Counted from the first letter of the stretch, positions 43,860 through 51,439 are shown. The stretch is 64,000 bases of DNA from Sediminibacterium ginsengisoli (GCF_900167075.1 NZ_FUWH01000002.1:401005-465004); one strand, 5' to 3'. Notes: a model not told the origin generated them from the letters alone. A program made the numbers and translations.

Positions 43860-44036
43860 CTATTTTCCTCCACCGCGACCGGTATTGTGACGATCAGAAC
43901 TATTGCTCTGGCTTCCGGGTTTACGTGTGCGCTCTTTATCAGCTTCGTGTTCCAGTCCACGTATTTTGGTTTCAGCTTTAACCGCAGAAGTATCTGACTG
44001 GCTTTTCTTGTCCGTATTGCTTTTTTTTGAGTTCAT
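43860..44036 (-). CDS. 58-residue hydrophilic disordered protein
   Basis: ATG at 44036 gives 58 codons ending in TAG at 43860. The peptide is almost entirely Ser, Lys, Thr, Asp, Gly and Arg (MNSKKSNTDKKSQS at the start, GRGGGK at the end), with no cysteine or hydrophobic core. The codon choice is like that of neighbouring genes, and the frame ends before the lipoprotein gene start by 54 bases. It may be a small stress or nucleic-acid-binding protein; the class of tiny disordered proteins in Chitinophagaceae is common but uncharacterised. Function unknown. Confidence 0.65.
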   Translation of the reverse strand: MNSKKSNTDKKSQSDTSAVKAETKIRGLEHEADKERTRKPGSQSNSSDRHNTGRGGGK

Positions 44037-44139
44037 GGCGCATTTTTTTAAGGAGATCAGAAAAAAGTATTCCTGCTCTTTGCGGTGGAACGTTTTCCCC
44101 GTATAGCATCACCAGTTTATTTATCTAAAAAACATGATA

Positions 44140-44763
44140 ATGAAGCCGATAATTCCTGTTAATGACCATGGAAAGCAAAATGACTTGACTTTCGAGAGAA
44201 GTTTCCCTGATGAACCAGCTGCTGCTGCATGTTTCAGAAAAATAGAATTCTTATTAAGAACGCCTGCTGAATGGCACCGGCTTGCCGGTGCGGCCAGTGC
44301 AGAGTTCCTGCTGATGAACAGCGATGGTGTGCCCCAAAACCGCGCTGCGGAAAAAGGCGATTTATTCCGGATCGATCTTCCCGGGCCCGGTCCGGCTGCA
44401 GGCGAGGGTTACGACTGGGTTTGTGTGCAGGAGATGGAATGGCGGCAGGAACCGGTACTGTTTGCATTAACACTCTCGCCTTGCAGTGCGCCGGGTGCTG
44501 ATGATAAGGATACTGCACATTTCTTTGGCTCCGAGGCTTCATCCACATTTGTTGTTCATCTGGAAGGCAATACTGTATCATTATCCTATCACGGACGCAA
44601 TGAAACGCCCAATACTGACACTGAAAAGATCGGCGACAAAATCCGTAACGGTATTACAGGTGTTTTTGCCATGGCCGGATTGTCTGAACTGCAATGGTCT
44701 GCCTTATTAAAGGGTCTGCTGAATGAATCGTGTAATGACGCTGAAGCACATAAAGACTCATAG
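44140..44763 (+). CDS. Unrecognised 207-residue cytosolic protein
   Basis: I do not recognise a characterised family, though the overall pattern looks like a conserved hypothetical. No signal or membrane segment. Features: FRKIEFLLRTPAEWHRLAG, a central YDWVCVQEMEWRQEPVLFALTLSPCSAPG and a segment STFVVHLEGNTVSLSYHGRNE followed by GLSELQWSALLKGLLNE. There is a second possible start two codons upstream (44134). It is divergent from the 58-residue gene (103 bases apart) and closed by a terminator. A phenotype-free conserved protein such as a stress-granule or immunity partner cannot be excluded. Confidence 0.75.
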   Translation: MKPIIPVNDHGKQNDLTFERSFPDEPAAAACFRKIEFLLRTPAEWHRLAGAASAEFLLMNSDGVPQNRAAEKGDLFRIDLPGPGPAAGEGYDWVCVQEMEWRQEPVLFALTLSPCSAPGADDKDTAHFFGSEASSTFVVHLEGNTVSLSYHGRNETPNTDTEKIGDKIRNGITGVFAMAGLSELQWSALLKGLLNESCNDAEAHKDS

Positions 44764-44824
44764 GTTTGAAATCAGGCAGGCTTTACAACTGTTGCCAATT
44801 ATAATTTAAAAACCTGATGGTAAT

Positions 44825-44855
44825 AAAAAGGAGCTTTCGTTTGAAGCTCCTTTTT
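44825..44855. terminator. Bidirectional terminator
   Basis: A perfect 12-bp stem (44825-44836 and 44844-44855) with a 7-base loop. A5 on the left and T5 on the right let it work in both directions between converging genes. Confidence 0.9.
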
Positions 44856-44863
44856 ATTGCTGC

Positions 44864-45337
44864 TCAGGCATTATCGTAAGCCGCCTGTATATCGCTGATA
44901 ATGATTTTTTTCATCTTCATCATGGCCTGCATTACTGCTGCCGATTTTTTCGGGTCCGGATCGCTCATGAGGCGGGGAAGTATTTCCGGTGCCACCTGCC
45001 ATGAAACACCGTATTTGTCTTTAAGCCAGCTGCATGGTCCTTCTTCGCCACTGTCTGCAATGAGAGCATTCCAGTAATGATCCACCTCTTCCTGGGTTTC
45101 CGGTTCAATTGCAAATGAGATGGTTTCCTTATAGGTAGCTTCCTGGCCCCAGTTCAGGGCGGTCATGGTCATTCCGAGGATCTCGAAGCTGGCAGTAAGC
45201 ACAGCGCCGGCCATCGGTGTGTTTTGCGGATATCTGGTAACGGACAGGAGTTTGCCGTTAAATACGGATACATAAAAGTTGGCTGCTGCTTCAGCTTCGT
45301 TATTGAACAGCAGGAACGGAGTGATCTTTGCGCGCAT
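44864..45337 (-). CDS. PhnB-like VOC family protein
   Basis: 157 residues. The glyoxalase-fold features are KITPFLLFNNEAEAAANFYVSVF, YKETISFAIEPETQEEVDHYWNAL and GVSWQVAPEILPRL, the last being the signature of the PhnB/3-demethylubiquinone-like subgroup. Members bind metal through His/Glu in some cases, but here only one or two possible ligands remain, so enzymatic activity is unclear. It is monocistronic. Confidence 0.85.
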   Translation of the reverse strand: MRAKITPFLLFNNEAEAAANFYVSVFNGKLLSVTRYPQNTPMAGAVLTASFEILGMTMTALNWGQEATYKETISFAIEPETQEEVDHYWNALIADSGEEGPCSWLKDKYGVSWQVAPEILPRLMSDPDPKKSAAVMQAMMKMKKIIISDIQAAYDNA

Positions 45338-45435
45338 GGTTTTATTGATTTAGTTCACCAAAATTATGCCCGGCCTATGAAAGCACTGAGGGGCAAACCT
45401 GACAAATAAAAGGGGGATTGCGACAAAGCTGGTAT

Positions 45436-46428
45436 TTATCTCGAAGCCTGTGTGTTGTAAATATATTTACGGATCATATAATCTGTGATGGGTTTCAGCC
45501 TCAGGCGTATATCCACAGGATGAAATCCATCGGAAGTATAATATTCTATACCGCCGTTTATCTTAACATACCACACAGATCCTTTTGATCTGAAAGTGAT
45601 GGTGTCCGGTTGTGTGATCTTTTTGAAATTCCGGAGTTTAAGGGAATCGAGCGCAATCACCAGTTTTTTTCCTTCTGTTTCGTTACACGGTGTGGCTTCA
45701 TAATGATCTCCGTTCCAGTACATGCAGGATTGGGGGCCGGAAGGAGGGGTTTGGGAAGAGATATTCATACGGCCGAAGTAGACTGAAGCGGATATAATGA
45801 GGACTGCCGATATCGAAGCTATTGTAAATCTTTTTTTTGTTCGCGGATTTTTAATAACAGTATCCGGTGTTTCTATATTAAATATGCCATCTTCTTTTTT
45901 TATGTCCTTTTTGCTTACATGATTGAAAGCATCGGAAAAGCCAAGTTTTGTAATATTCGATGTTGATTTGCTGTCAAACATTTCCTCCAGGAATATTGCA
46001 GGAATTGGAATGCCAGTCTCTCCATTTCCTGTTTCAATCATCCCTTCAGGTCCGATTTCCGACAGTTCTGGTACGGCTTTCCTGTTATGGTCATGTGGAC
46101 GGGGTTCATAGTCGATGAGCCAAGCTAAAAGTTCGATATTTTTTTCATCTGTATTATTACTGATTCCCTTCAGGTAATTATTTAGCGGTTTAAACTTATC
46201 ACGATCAAATTTTTTTATTGTATTTGCATAGTTGATATTCTCTTTCCTGTCCCCGAAAAAGTCATTCAGCGTCCGTTCGTCTTTACGTTTATACCTTTTA
46301 ACGAAAGCATTCATGCACTCGGTTCTAAGTCTGCCCGGGCTTAAAGCAGATGCCCAACGCAGCTCCCCTGAATTTTTTTTGGCCTCATAATCCTTAATTA
46401 CCAGCGCCTGGTACTCGATAAATAACAT
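45436..46428 (-). CDS. Unrecognised single-pass membrane protein
   Basis: 330 residues. The N-terminal about 195 residues are hydrophilic and cytoplasmic by the positive-inside rule, with a helical segment at about 30-115 (SPGRLRTECMNAFVKRYKRKD, KFKPLNNYLKG, ELLAWLIDYEPRPH) that recurs in Bacteroidota proteins of unknown function. One membrane helix at about 201-219 (FTIASISAVLIISASVYFG) is followed by a C-terminal extracytoplasmic domain with two cysteines (CMYWNGDHYEATPC) and ISFRSKGSVWYVKI-type strands. This layout suggests signal transduction across the membrane. The start lies 30 bases from the CCGGAA repeat array, which is the likely control region. Confidence 0.7.
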   Translation of the reverse strand: MLFIEYQALVIKDYEAKKNSGELRWASALSPGRLRTECMNAFVKRYKRKDERTLNDFFGDRKENINYANTIKKFDRDKFKPLNNYLKGISNNTDEKNIELLAWLIDYEPRPHDHNRKAVPELSEIGPEGMIETGNGETGIPIPAIFLEEMFDSKSTSNITKLGFSDAFNHVSKKDIKKEDGIFNIETPDTVIKNPRTKKRFTIASISAVLIISASVYFGRMNISSQTPPSGPQSCMYWNGDHYEATPCNETEGKKLVIALDSLKLRNFKKITQPDTITFRSKGSVWYVKINGGIEYYTSDGFHPVDIRLRLKPITDYMIRKYIYNTQASR

Positions 46429-46457
46429 AAAATATAATTAAGCAGTTAGCAATTCTA

Positions 46458-46543
46458 CCGGAATTTTCACGGAATTAATTACGGTTTTCCGGAATTGTAC
46501 CGGAACTCCCGGAATCTCACCGGAATGAATGGAATCATCGGAA
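46458..46543. repeat. Array of CCGGAA-type short repeats at helical spacing
   Basis: Within 86 bases the hexamer (C/A/T)(C/T)GGAA or a one-base variant starts at 46458, 46469, 46481 (variant acggtt), 46489, 46500, 46509, 46520, 46529 and 46538. The steps are 11, 12, 8, 11, 9, 11, 9 and 9, averaging 10, so the copies face one side of the helix. The array is between the membrane protein gene (minus strand) and a plus-strand promoter at 46574. An operator array for a co-operatively binding regulator is the likely meaning. Confidence 0.75.
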
Positions 46544-46573
46544 TCGTTTGGTGTACAAGGGTTTAGCCCGATC

Positions 46574-46581
46574 TACTTTTG
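46574..46581 (+). promoter_or_regulatory. -7 element downstream of the repeat array
   Basis: TACTTTTG, an exact TAnnTTTG match, with a TTG 23 bases upstream (46548-46550). It points rightward to the Gly-rich lipoprotein gene, and would create a leader of about 230 bases. Confidence 0.55.
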
Positions 46582-46818
46582 TTTCCGAAGCCGGTTGGTG
46601 CCTTCCTTGCTAAAAGGCATTTTGTACAAAGCCGGCTTCTGTGAGCAAAGAAAGCAGGGGCTGATAAATGGCCTGGGAAGCGTTTCCCGGCTTCTGCAAT
46701 CTGAGCTCACTTCCCTTCCCAGACAATGTAAGAAGCGCTTCTTACAACCCCGTCAACCGCATCCGGACAGCATCACTGTCGGGCTGCACCATTCATTCAT
46801 TTTCAAAAACAAATCAAA
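46582..46818 (+). other. Structured leader or untranslated region
   Basis: About 237 bases without a convincing gene; a 184-codon frame across it reads as low-quality protein and is probably chance. It contains several inverted repeats: agccggct near 46630, gggaagcgtttccc with extended stem at 46673-46690, and a perfect 18-base palindrome gtaagaagcgcttcttac at 46728-46745. No match to a known riboswitch was recognised. It could be the 5' leader of the 68-residue gene. Confidence 0.4.
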
Positions 46819-47025
46819 ATGTTTTACATATTTCTGGCATTCTTCTGGGCATTGGCGTGCCCTAAGCACGATCATAATCATACGTCAAACAATCCCCCTA
46901 TACACGCAACAACCAACGAAGGCGGCGACGATTCCGGCGGCGAAGGTGGCGGCGGTGAAGAAGGAGGGGGCGGTGATACCGGTGGCGAAACAGGGCATAT
47001 CCCTACAAAACCACCAACACCATAA
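46819..47025 (+). CDS. Small Gly/Asp/Glu/His-rich lipoprotein
   Basis: 68 residues. The N-terminus MFYIFLAFFWALAC is a short hydrophobic stretch ending in a lipobox-like ALAC, though it lacks the basic residues normally found before it. Then comes KHDHNHTSNN, a tract of alternating Gly, Asp and Glu (about residues 34-57), and a Pro/Thr-rich tail. His and acidic residues could bind divalent metals. A purine-rich segment caaaaacaaatcaaa precedes the ATG, as in many Bacteroidota genes. A terminator follows directly. No relative is recognised. Confidence 0.6.
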   Translation: MFYIFLAFFWALACPKHDHNHTSNNPPIHATTNEGGDDSGGEGGGGEEGGGGDTGGETGHIPTKPPTP

Positions 47026-47047
47026 TCCTGTGATATTGGATAAGGAC

Positions 47048-47080
47048 ATGAGGCAAGAATCTTTTCTTGCCTCATTTTTT
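47048..47080 (+). terminator. Terminator after the Gly-rich lipoprotein gene
   Basis: A perfect 12-bp stem (47048-47059 and 47064-47075), loop tctt, then a run of T. It isolates the small gene from the kinase gene downstream. Confidence 0.9.
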
Positions 47081-47134
47081 TAAAAGCTGTTCAGAAATAT
47101 ATGATTTTTTTATTTTTAAAGCAAATACCTGCTT

Positions 47135-48796
47135 TTGAAAAAGGTCTACTTTATTGTTCTGATCGTAAGCTTATACGCTTGCCGGGAACAGCGCAAACCA
47201 GTTCCTGTGAGAACGGAACCTGATTATGAGAAGGCTGACTCATTGATGAGCTCCAATACAGATTCGGCATTTTACTATTATAATAAAGTAGCAACCAATT
47301 CAAAAGACAGTCTCCTGATTGCCAGGGCTTACAACGGGATGGCAATAATACAAACGGACGCCGGCGATTATTTCGGAAGCCAGCAAAGTCTTTTGTTATC
47401 GCTGAAGTACCTGGATGAGACAAAAGAAGAAAATCAGTATTGCCTCCTTTCGGATTATAATGAACTGGGGAATACCAGCCTCAATCTTCAGAATTATGAT
47501 GCAGCGATCAATTATTATAATCTGGCACTGAAATTCAGTAAGAACCAGCAGCTGAACCGGATAGCCTTGAATAATATGGGTGTCGCATACTATAAAAAAG
47601 GCGAGTTTAAACAGGCTATTGAAATTTACCGGTCAATTATTGACTCCACCAGGAAAAACAGGAAAGAATATGCACGGGTATTGTCGAACATGGCCAAAGT
47701 GCTGTGGCTGCAGAACCCGGACTATCGTGCATTGCCCGATTTTCAGACCGCGCTTCGGATACGTAAAGCAGAGAAAGACGATTGGGGTTTGAATGCGAGC
47801 TACTCACATCTCGCAGACTATTATTATAAATCCTATCCCGATTCGGCTTTGAGCTATGCAGGTAAAATGTATGATATTTCCCGGAATCTTAACAGCCCGG
47901 ATGATGAACTGGAAGCACTGAAGAAACTGATTATGCTCAGCCGGCCCGAAAGGGTTAAAATGTATTTTGAAAGGTATCGCTACCTGAGCGACAGCGTTCA
48001 AGCAGCAAGAAATACGGCAAAAAACCAGTTTGCGCTGATTCATTTCGACGTGGAAAAAAGCAAAACGGATAATCTAAGACTACAGAAAGAAAATGCAGAG
48101 AAAAATACGCAGTTGCTTATGCAGTCAATGATCGGAAGCCTGATCTTCCTGCTCTTTATAGCTGTAATCATTGTATCGTACCGGAAGAACAAGAAACGCC
48201 AGGAACGGTTAAAACAGGAAAGTGAAATCGCACGGCGTGAAGAAAAACTGCGGGCATCTAAAAAAGTCCATGATGAGATCGCCAACGGGTTATATAGGAT
48301 CATGGCTGAAGTACAGCATAACAATCTTGAAAAAGAGAAACTGTTGGATAAAATTGACGCATTGTATGAACAATCAAGAGATATCTCTTATGAATGGAAA
48401 AGAGAAGAACCCGCCGATTTTAGTGAAACGATAAACGGATTGTTAAATGCTTTTTCATCTGAAGAACAGAAAGTGACCTCGTCCGGAAATGAAGCCGCCC
48501 TTTGGGCCGGAGTAAACAACAAGGTAAAGCAAGAACTGTTGCCGGTATTACAGGAGCTGATGGTAAATATGCAAAAACACAGCGGCGCCGGCAGTGTTGC
48601 CATACGATTTAAAAAAGAGCACAATATCCTGCAGATTCATTATGCAGACGATGGTAAAGGTCTTCCTGAAAATTTTCGCAAAAAGAACGGATTGACAAGT
48701 ACGGGAAACCGTATTGTTGAGCTCCGCGGAGAGTTTAATTTTGATATTGACAGTGTTAAAGGATTAAAGATCCGTATCAATATTCCAATTAATTAA
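47135..48796 (+). CDS. TPR-containing sensor histidine kinase
   Basis: 553 residues from a TTG start; the protein begins MKKVYFIVLIVSLYACRE, a lipoprotein-like signal with Cys in LYACRE. The extracytoplasmic part (about 25-300) has at least four TPR units (NELGNTSLNLQNYDAAINYY, NNMGVAYYKKGEFKQAIEIY). One membrane helix lies near 329-350. The cytoplasmic part has a HisKA_3-type phosphoacceptor H379 in VHDEIANGLYRIM, an N-box in ELMVNMQKHSGA and G1 box DDGKGLPENF; the G2 box is weak. It pairs with the response regulator starting 8 bases after its stop. Confidence 0.85.
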   Translation: MKKVYFIVLIVSLYACREQRKPVPVRTEPDYEKADSLMSSNTDSAFYYYNKVATNSKDSLLIARAYNGMAIIQTDAGDYFGSQQSLLLSLKYLDETKEENQYCLLSDYNELGNTSLNLQNYDAAINYYNLALKFSKNQQLNRIALNNMGVAYYKKGEFKQAIEIYRSIIDSTRKNRKEYARVLSNMAKVLWLQNPDYRALPDFQTALRIRKAEKDDWGLNASYSHLADYYYKSYPDSALSYAGKMYDISRNLNSPDDELEALKKLIMLSRPERVKMYFERYRYLSDSVQAARNTAKNQFALIHFDVEKSKTDNLRLQKENAEKNTQLLMQSMIGSLIFLLFIAVIIVSYRKNKKRQERLKQESEIARREEKLRASKKVHDEIANGLYRIMAEVQHNNLEKEKLLDKIDALYEQSRDISYEWKREEPADFSETINGLLNAFSSEEQKVTSSGNEAALWAGVNNKVKQELLPVLQELMVNMQKHSGAGSVAIRFKKEHNILQIHYADDGKGLPENFRKKNGLTSTGNRIVELRGEFNFDIDSVKGLKIRINIPIN

Positions 48797-48803
48797 TCAT
48801 CGT

Positions 48804-49469
48804 ATGATAAAAAAAGTGCTGATAGCAGAAGACCAGGAAAGCGCCAATATCTCTGTACAAAAAACATTGGAAGAATTCGGGATAGCCGACCCGCACTATG
48901 TTCATTATTGTGACGATGCCTTCCATAAAATAAAGAAGGCAAAAGAGATGGGAGATTCTTACGATCTGCTGATTACGGATCTTTCTTTTGAAGAAGATGA
49001 GCGCGTTCAAAAGATACCAGACGGCAAAGCTTTGATCCTTGCTGTAAGGGAGATACAGCCTGAGTTGAAGATACTGGTATTCTCCGCAACACGTGAAGCA
49101 ACAATTATTGAAAAGCTATATAGTAAACTGGATATAGATGGTTACGTACAAAAAGCGAGGAATGATGCTAAAGAACTGAAACTGGCTATCGATACTATTG
49201 GCAAGAATAAATGTTATTACCCGCGTCATCTGCTGGACCTGGTTAAGCAAATGAATTCACATGATTTTACCGAGTATGATATAACTATTATCACCCTCTT
49301 GGCTGAAGGGATAATGCAAAAGGATATACCTGCGCATCTCCTGGAAAAACAGATATCTCCAAGCGGACTGAGCAGTGTGGAAAAACGACTCAGCCGTATC
49401 AAGGAAACGCTTGGTTTTTCCAAGAATGAACAATTGATCGCATTCTGTAAGGATATGGGGTTTATTTAA
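48804..49469 (+). CDS. NarL/LuxR-like response regulator
   Basis: 221 residues. The receiver domain (1-125) has acidic residues E9/D10, phosphoacceptor D59 (LLITDLSF) and a Ser/Thr region FSAT. The C-terminal about 65 residues form a divergent LuxR-like helix-turn-helix: DITIITLLAEGIMQKDIPAHLLEKQ, with VEKRLSRIKETLGF as recognition region. It is the partner of the TPR kinase, encoded 8 bases downstream in the same operon and closed by a terminator. Targets are not visible. Confidence 0.85.
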   Translation: MIKKVLIAEDQESANISVQKTLEEFGIADPHYVHYCDDAFHKIKKAKEMGDSYDLLITDLSFEEDERVQKIPDGKALILAVREIQPELKILVFSATREATIIEKLYSKLDIDGYVQKARNDAKELKLAIDTIGKNKCYYPRHLLDLVKQMNSHDFTEYDITIITLLAEGIMQKDIPAHLLEKQISPSGLSSVEKRLSRIKETLGFSKNEQLIAFCKDMGFI

Positions 49470-49493
49470 CCCGGGTTTTGTCAGTTGATTCAA

Positions 49494-49531
49494 TTAAAAA
49501 GAAGGCACCGTTACCGGTGCTTTCTTTTTAA
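49494..49531. terminator. Terminator after the two-component pair
   Basis: A 17-bp stem with one wobble (49494-49510 and 49515-49531), loop ttac, with A5 and T5 on its sides. Confidence 0.88.
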
Positions 49532-49620
49532 TAAAAACCTGCATGCTTTTTACCTGCCAGAAAAATAATCAGGATTTTTCGTTTTACGGTTTCCCATAAA
49601 AAACAGCGTACCCCGGATTC

Positions 49621-49628
49621 TACTTTTG
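49621..49628 (+). promoter_or_regulatory. -7 element upstream of the 72-residue gene
   Basis: TACTTTTG, an exact TAnnTTTG match, 35 bases before the ATG at 49664. Confidence 0.55.
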
Positions 49629-49663
49629 TGTGATATAAAAAAATAGATCAATCATCTTCAAGT

Positions 49664-49882
49664 ATGAAGCTTCTTCTGATCACAGTTATTGCCATTGTCA
49701 GAATCAGTTGTGCCGAACCGGTAGTATACGTTTGTCGTAGTAAATCTGCCATGAGGTATCATATATCTGCTAGCTGCCGGGGATTGCGTAATTGCAGCTA
49801 TAAAATTGATACAGTGACGCTGGATAGCGCAAAAAGAATGAATAAAACGCTTTGCAAGTTTGAAAAGCTGCCTGAAAAATAA
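49664..49882 (+). CDS. Small secreted Cys-containing protein, nuclease-associated
   Basis: 72 residues with a signal peptide (about 1-18, IVRISCAEP). The mature part has VYVCRSKSAMRYHISASCRGLRNCSYKIDTVT, shown in parts: VYVCRSKSAMRYH and CRGLRNCSYKIDTVTLDSAK, then LCKFEKL. The four cysteines in a C-x..-C-x5-C..C order and the invariant His resemble a small zinc-binding domain found alone or fused near DNA/RNA-processing proteins in Bacteroidota. It precedes the SNase-type nuclease gene; the frames overlap if the longer nuclease start is used. Together they may be a secreted nuclease unit. Confidence 0.75.
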   Translation: MKLLLITVIAIVRISCAEPVVYVCRSKSAMRYHISASCRGLRNCSYKIDTVTLDSAKRMNKTLCKFEKLPEK

Positions 49883-49922
49883 GCTGCAGACAGGTGTGCA
49901 GTATATGATGATTTTAAATGCG

Positions 49923-50414
49923 ATGAAATTTTTTCTAAAGAGCTGGGTATTTATTTTCCTGCTTTTGACCGGTTGCGGGGATAGGAAAAAGAGTAAACAG
50001 GTTCCGCTGATCTTTGAAGCAAGTATAATCAGAATCACAGATGGCGACACCTACCATATAGTGTACAATGGCGAAAAGAAGACGGTCAGACTTGCTCATA
50101 TAGATTGTGCGGAAATACTGCAGCCTTACGGCGAAGCGGCAAAATCTTTTGCAGCTACACTTTGCCTGGGAAAAAAAGTGGTGGTCAGGACAACCGGCAA
50201 GACAGACCGCTACAAACGTATAGTGGGAGAAATAATACTTATAAATGGCATAAACCTGAATAAAGAATTGATCCGGAACGGACTCGCCTGGCATTTTAAA
50301 CAATATTCTGATGATCTCGAATATGCTGTGTTAGAACTTGCTGCCAGAAAACAGCATATTGGAATCTGGACACAGGAAAATCCTGTAGCTCCATGGGTAT
50401 GGCGGCATAAATGA
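49923..50414 (+). CDS. Thermonuclease (SNase) family lipoprotein
   Basis: About 163 residues from the Met that starts a lipoprotein signal MKFFLKSWVFIFLLLTGCGD; an earlier in-frame start at 49860 would overlap the preceding gene. The SNase fold has the catalytic residues DGDTYHI (Asp), VRLAHIDCAE (Arg and Glu) and DRYKRIVGEI (Arg). It would cleave DNA and RNA with calcium, anchored in the cell envelope. It follows the small zinc-type protein by 41 bases and precedes a DUF4177 gene by 45 bases. Confidence 0.9.
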   Translation: MKFFLKSWVFIFLLLTGCGDRKKSKQVPLIFEASIIRITDGDTYHIVYNGEKKTVRLAHIDCAEILQPYGEAAKSFAATLCLGKKVVVRTTGKTDRYKRIVGEIILINGINLNKELIRNGLAWHFKQYSDDLEYAVLELAARKQHIGIWTQENPVAPWVWRHK

Positions 50415-50459
50415 ATAACCAGGCTGTACGGAGACGGTATCATCACATAAAACTTCAAT

Positions 50460-50690
50460 ATGAAAACTTACAAAGTTGTTCCCTACGTAGCAAAAATTAC
50501 CACCAGCGATACATCATCCATGGTTGCTGAAAAACTTGAAATTTTAATCAATGATTTTGCATCGCAGGGCTGGACATTCGAGTCGGTTGAAAAGTTTGAG
50601 ACAGCCGTTAATGATCCGGGTTGTTTCGGATTCGGTGCAAAAACTTCAGTTAACTTCTTTCAATTGGTTGTTTTCTCAAAACTGAATTGA
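50460..50690 (+). CDS. DUF4177-like small protein
   Basis: 76 residues: KTYKVVPYVAKITTS, LEILINDFASQGWTFESVEKFETAVN, FFQLVVFSKL. The pattern E-x-x-I-N-x-x-A-x-x-G-W-x-x is that of DUF4177, a small beta-alpha domain with unknown role found next to nuclease, phage and membrane genes. Its stop codon overlaps the start of the yidD remnant as TGATG, suggesting coupled translation of the former pair. Confidence 0.75.
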   Translation: MKTYKVVPYVAKITTSDTSSMVAEKLEILINDFASQGWTFESVEKFETAVNDPGCFGFGAKTSVNFFQLVVFSKLN

Positions 50691-50949
50691 TGCATTACTG
50701 CCTGCTTATACTGATCCGCCTGTACTGGCTGATTCCTGCAAAGCACAGGCGGCGCTGCATCTTCACGGAAAGCTGCAGCAGCATGTATTCAGAATAGCCG
50801 AAGAACAAGGCTATAAAAAAGCGATCCTTGCACTAAAGGAACGCAGGCTTCAATGCCGGCCAGGGTATTATCGCCTGAACCAAACACAGATGAGGCTGGC
50901 AGACAATAGTATAGTTCCGGCATCCACGCTGAACGAAAAGCTGATTTGA
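50690..50949 (+). pseudogene. yidD: YidD-like membrane protein insertion factor, frameshifted
   Basis: ATG at 50690 overlaps the DUF4177 stop. The first frame reads MHYCLLILIRLYWLIP, then RRRCIFTESCSS, the conserved YidD start, but hits TAG at 50795. Continuing in the other frame from about 50783 gives VFRIAEEQGYKKAILALKE, CRPGYYRLN and a tail ending NEKLI at a stop at 50947-50949, exactly the rest of the short Bacteroidota YidD. One base is missing near 50782-50785 (a T expected in agcagc-atgtattc). YidD helps YidC-mediated insertion at the inner membrane. Either a true pseudogene or a sequence error. Confidence 0.8.
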
Positions 50950-50965
50950 CAAGGTAGTGCCGCGG

Positions 50966-51439
50966 TCAATGCAGCTCCTGTCTGCCTACCCATCTGATTC
51001 CCGTAATGCCTGCATAATGCAGCCTTTCCACCAGCTGTCCTACATGATGCTGCAGGTGCCTGATGTTATAGAGATGTAATTCTGCCTTATTCATCGGCAG
51101 CCATTCAAAACCAGATGAGGCCCGCATATCCTGTAAGCTCAGTTTAGTTTTAAGCGACTGCTCTGTCTGTTGCAACAACTGCAACAACTCTTCGTGTGAA
51201 TATACACGGCCTTCTTTCTGCTGAAGCTGGTGGTTGCCTGGTTCATGTAATGGCCAGGGTGAAAAGCTATGCTCGTTTTCGGAAAGATAGAAATTGGTAA
51301 AGTGCAGGGCATGATAGGCTATTTTCCAGAACGCATGCGAAAGATCATTGGCAGTCCACAACTCTTCCGGACAGACCTCTATTGCATTTTTAAGCATTTG
51401 CAATGCAGCACCGTACTGGGAAATAAGCAATTGTTGCAT
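50966..51439 (-). CDS. DinB superfamily protein
   Basis: 157 residues from ATG at 51439; an ATG 37 codons earlier gives extra sequence with no homology. The four-helix DinB fold is shown by QQLLISQYGAALQMLKNAIE, AHALHFTNFYL-type His (IAYHALHF) and the C-terminal RHLQHHVGQLVERL, three His positions for a metal. Such proteins are damage-induced or thiol-transferase-like with mostly unknown substrate. It is divergent from the dipeptidyl peptidase gene, 139 bases apart. Confidence 0.85.
   Translation of the reverse strand: MQQLLISQYGAALQMLKNAIEVCPEELWTANDLSHAFWKIAYHALHFTNFYLSENEHSFSPWPLHEPGNHQLQQKEGRVYSHEELLQLLQQTEQSLKTKLSLQDMRASSGFEWLPMNKAELHLYNIRHLQHHVGQLVERLHYAGITGIRWVGRQELH

Noticed and set aside
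46458..46543. CRISPR array
   Set aside because: The repeats are only six bases with spacing of about ten, there are no spacers of constant length and no cas genes.
46529..47083. A 184-codon frame over the leader and the Gly-rich gene
   Set aside because: It overlaps the 68-residue gene in another frame, has no signal peptide or recognisable motif, and its composition looks like chance translation; the smaller frame is better supported.
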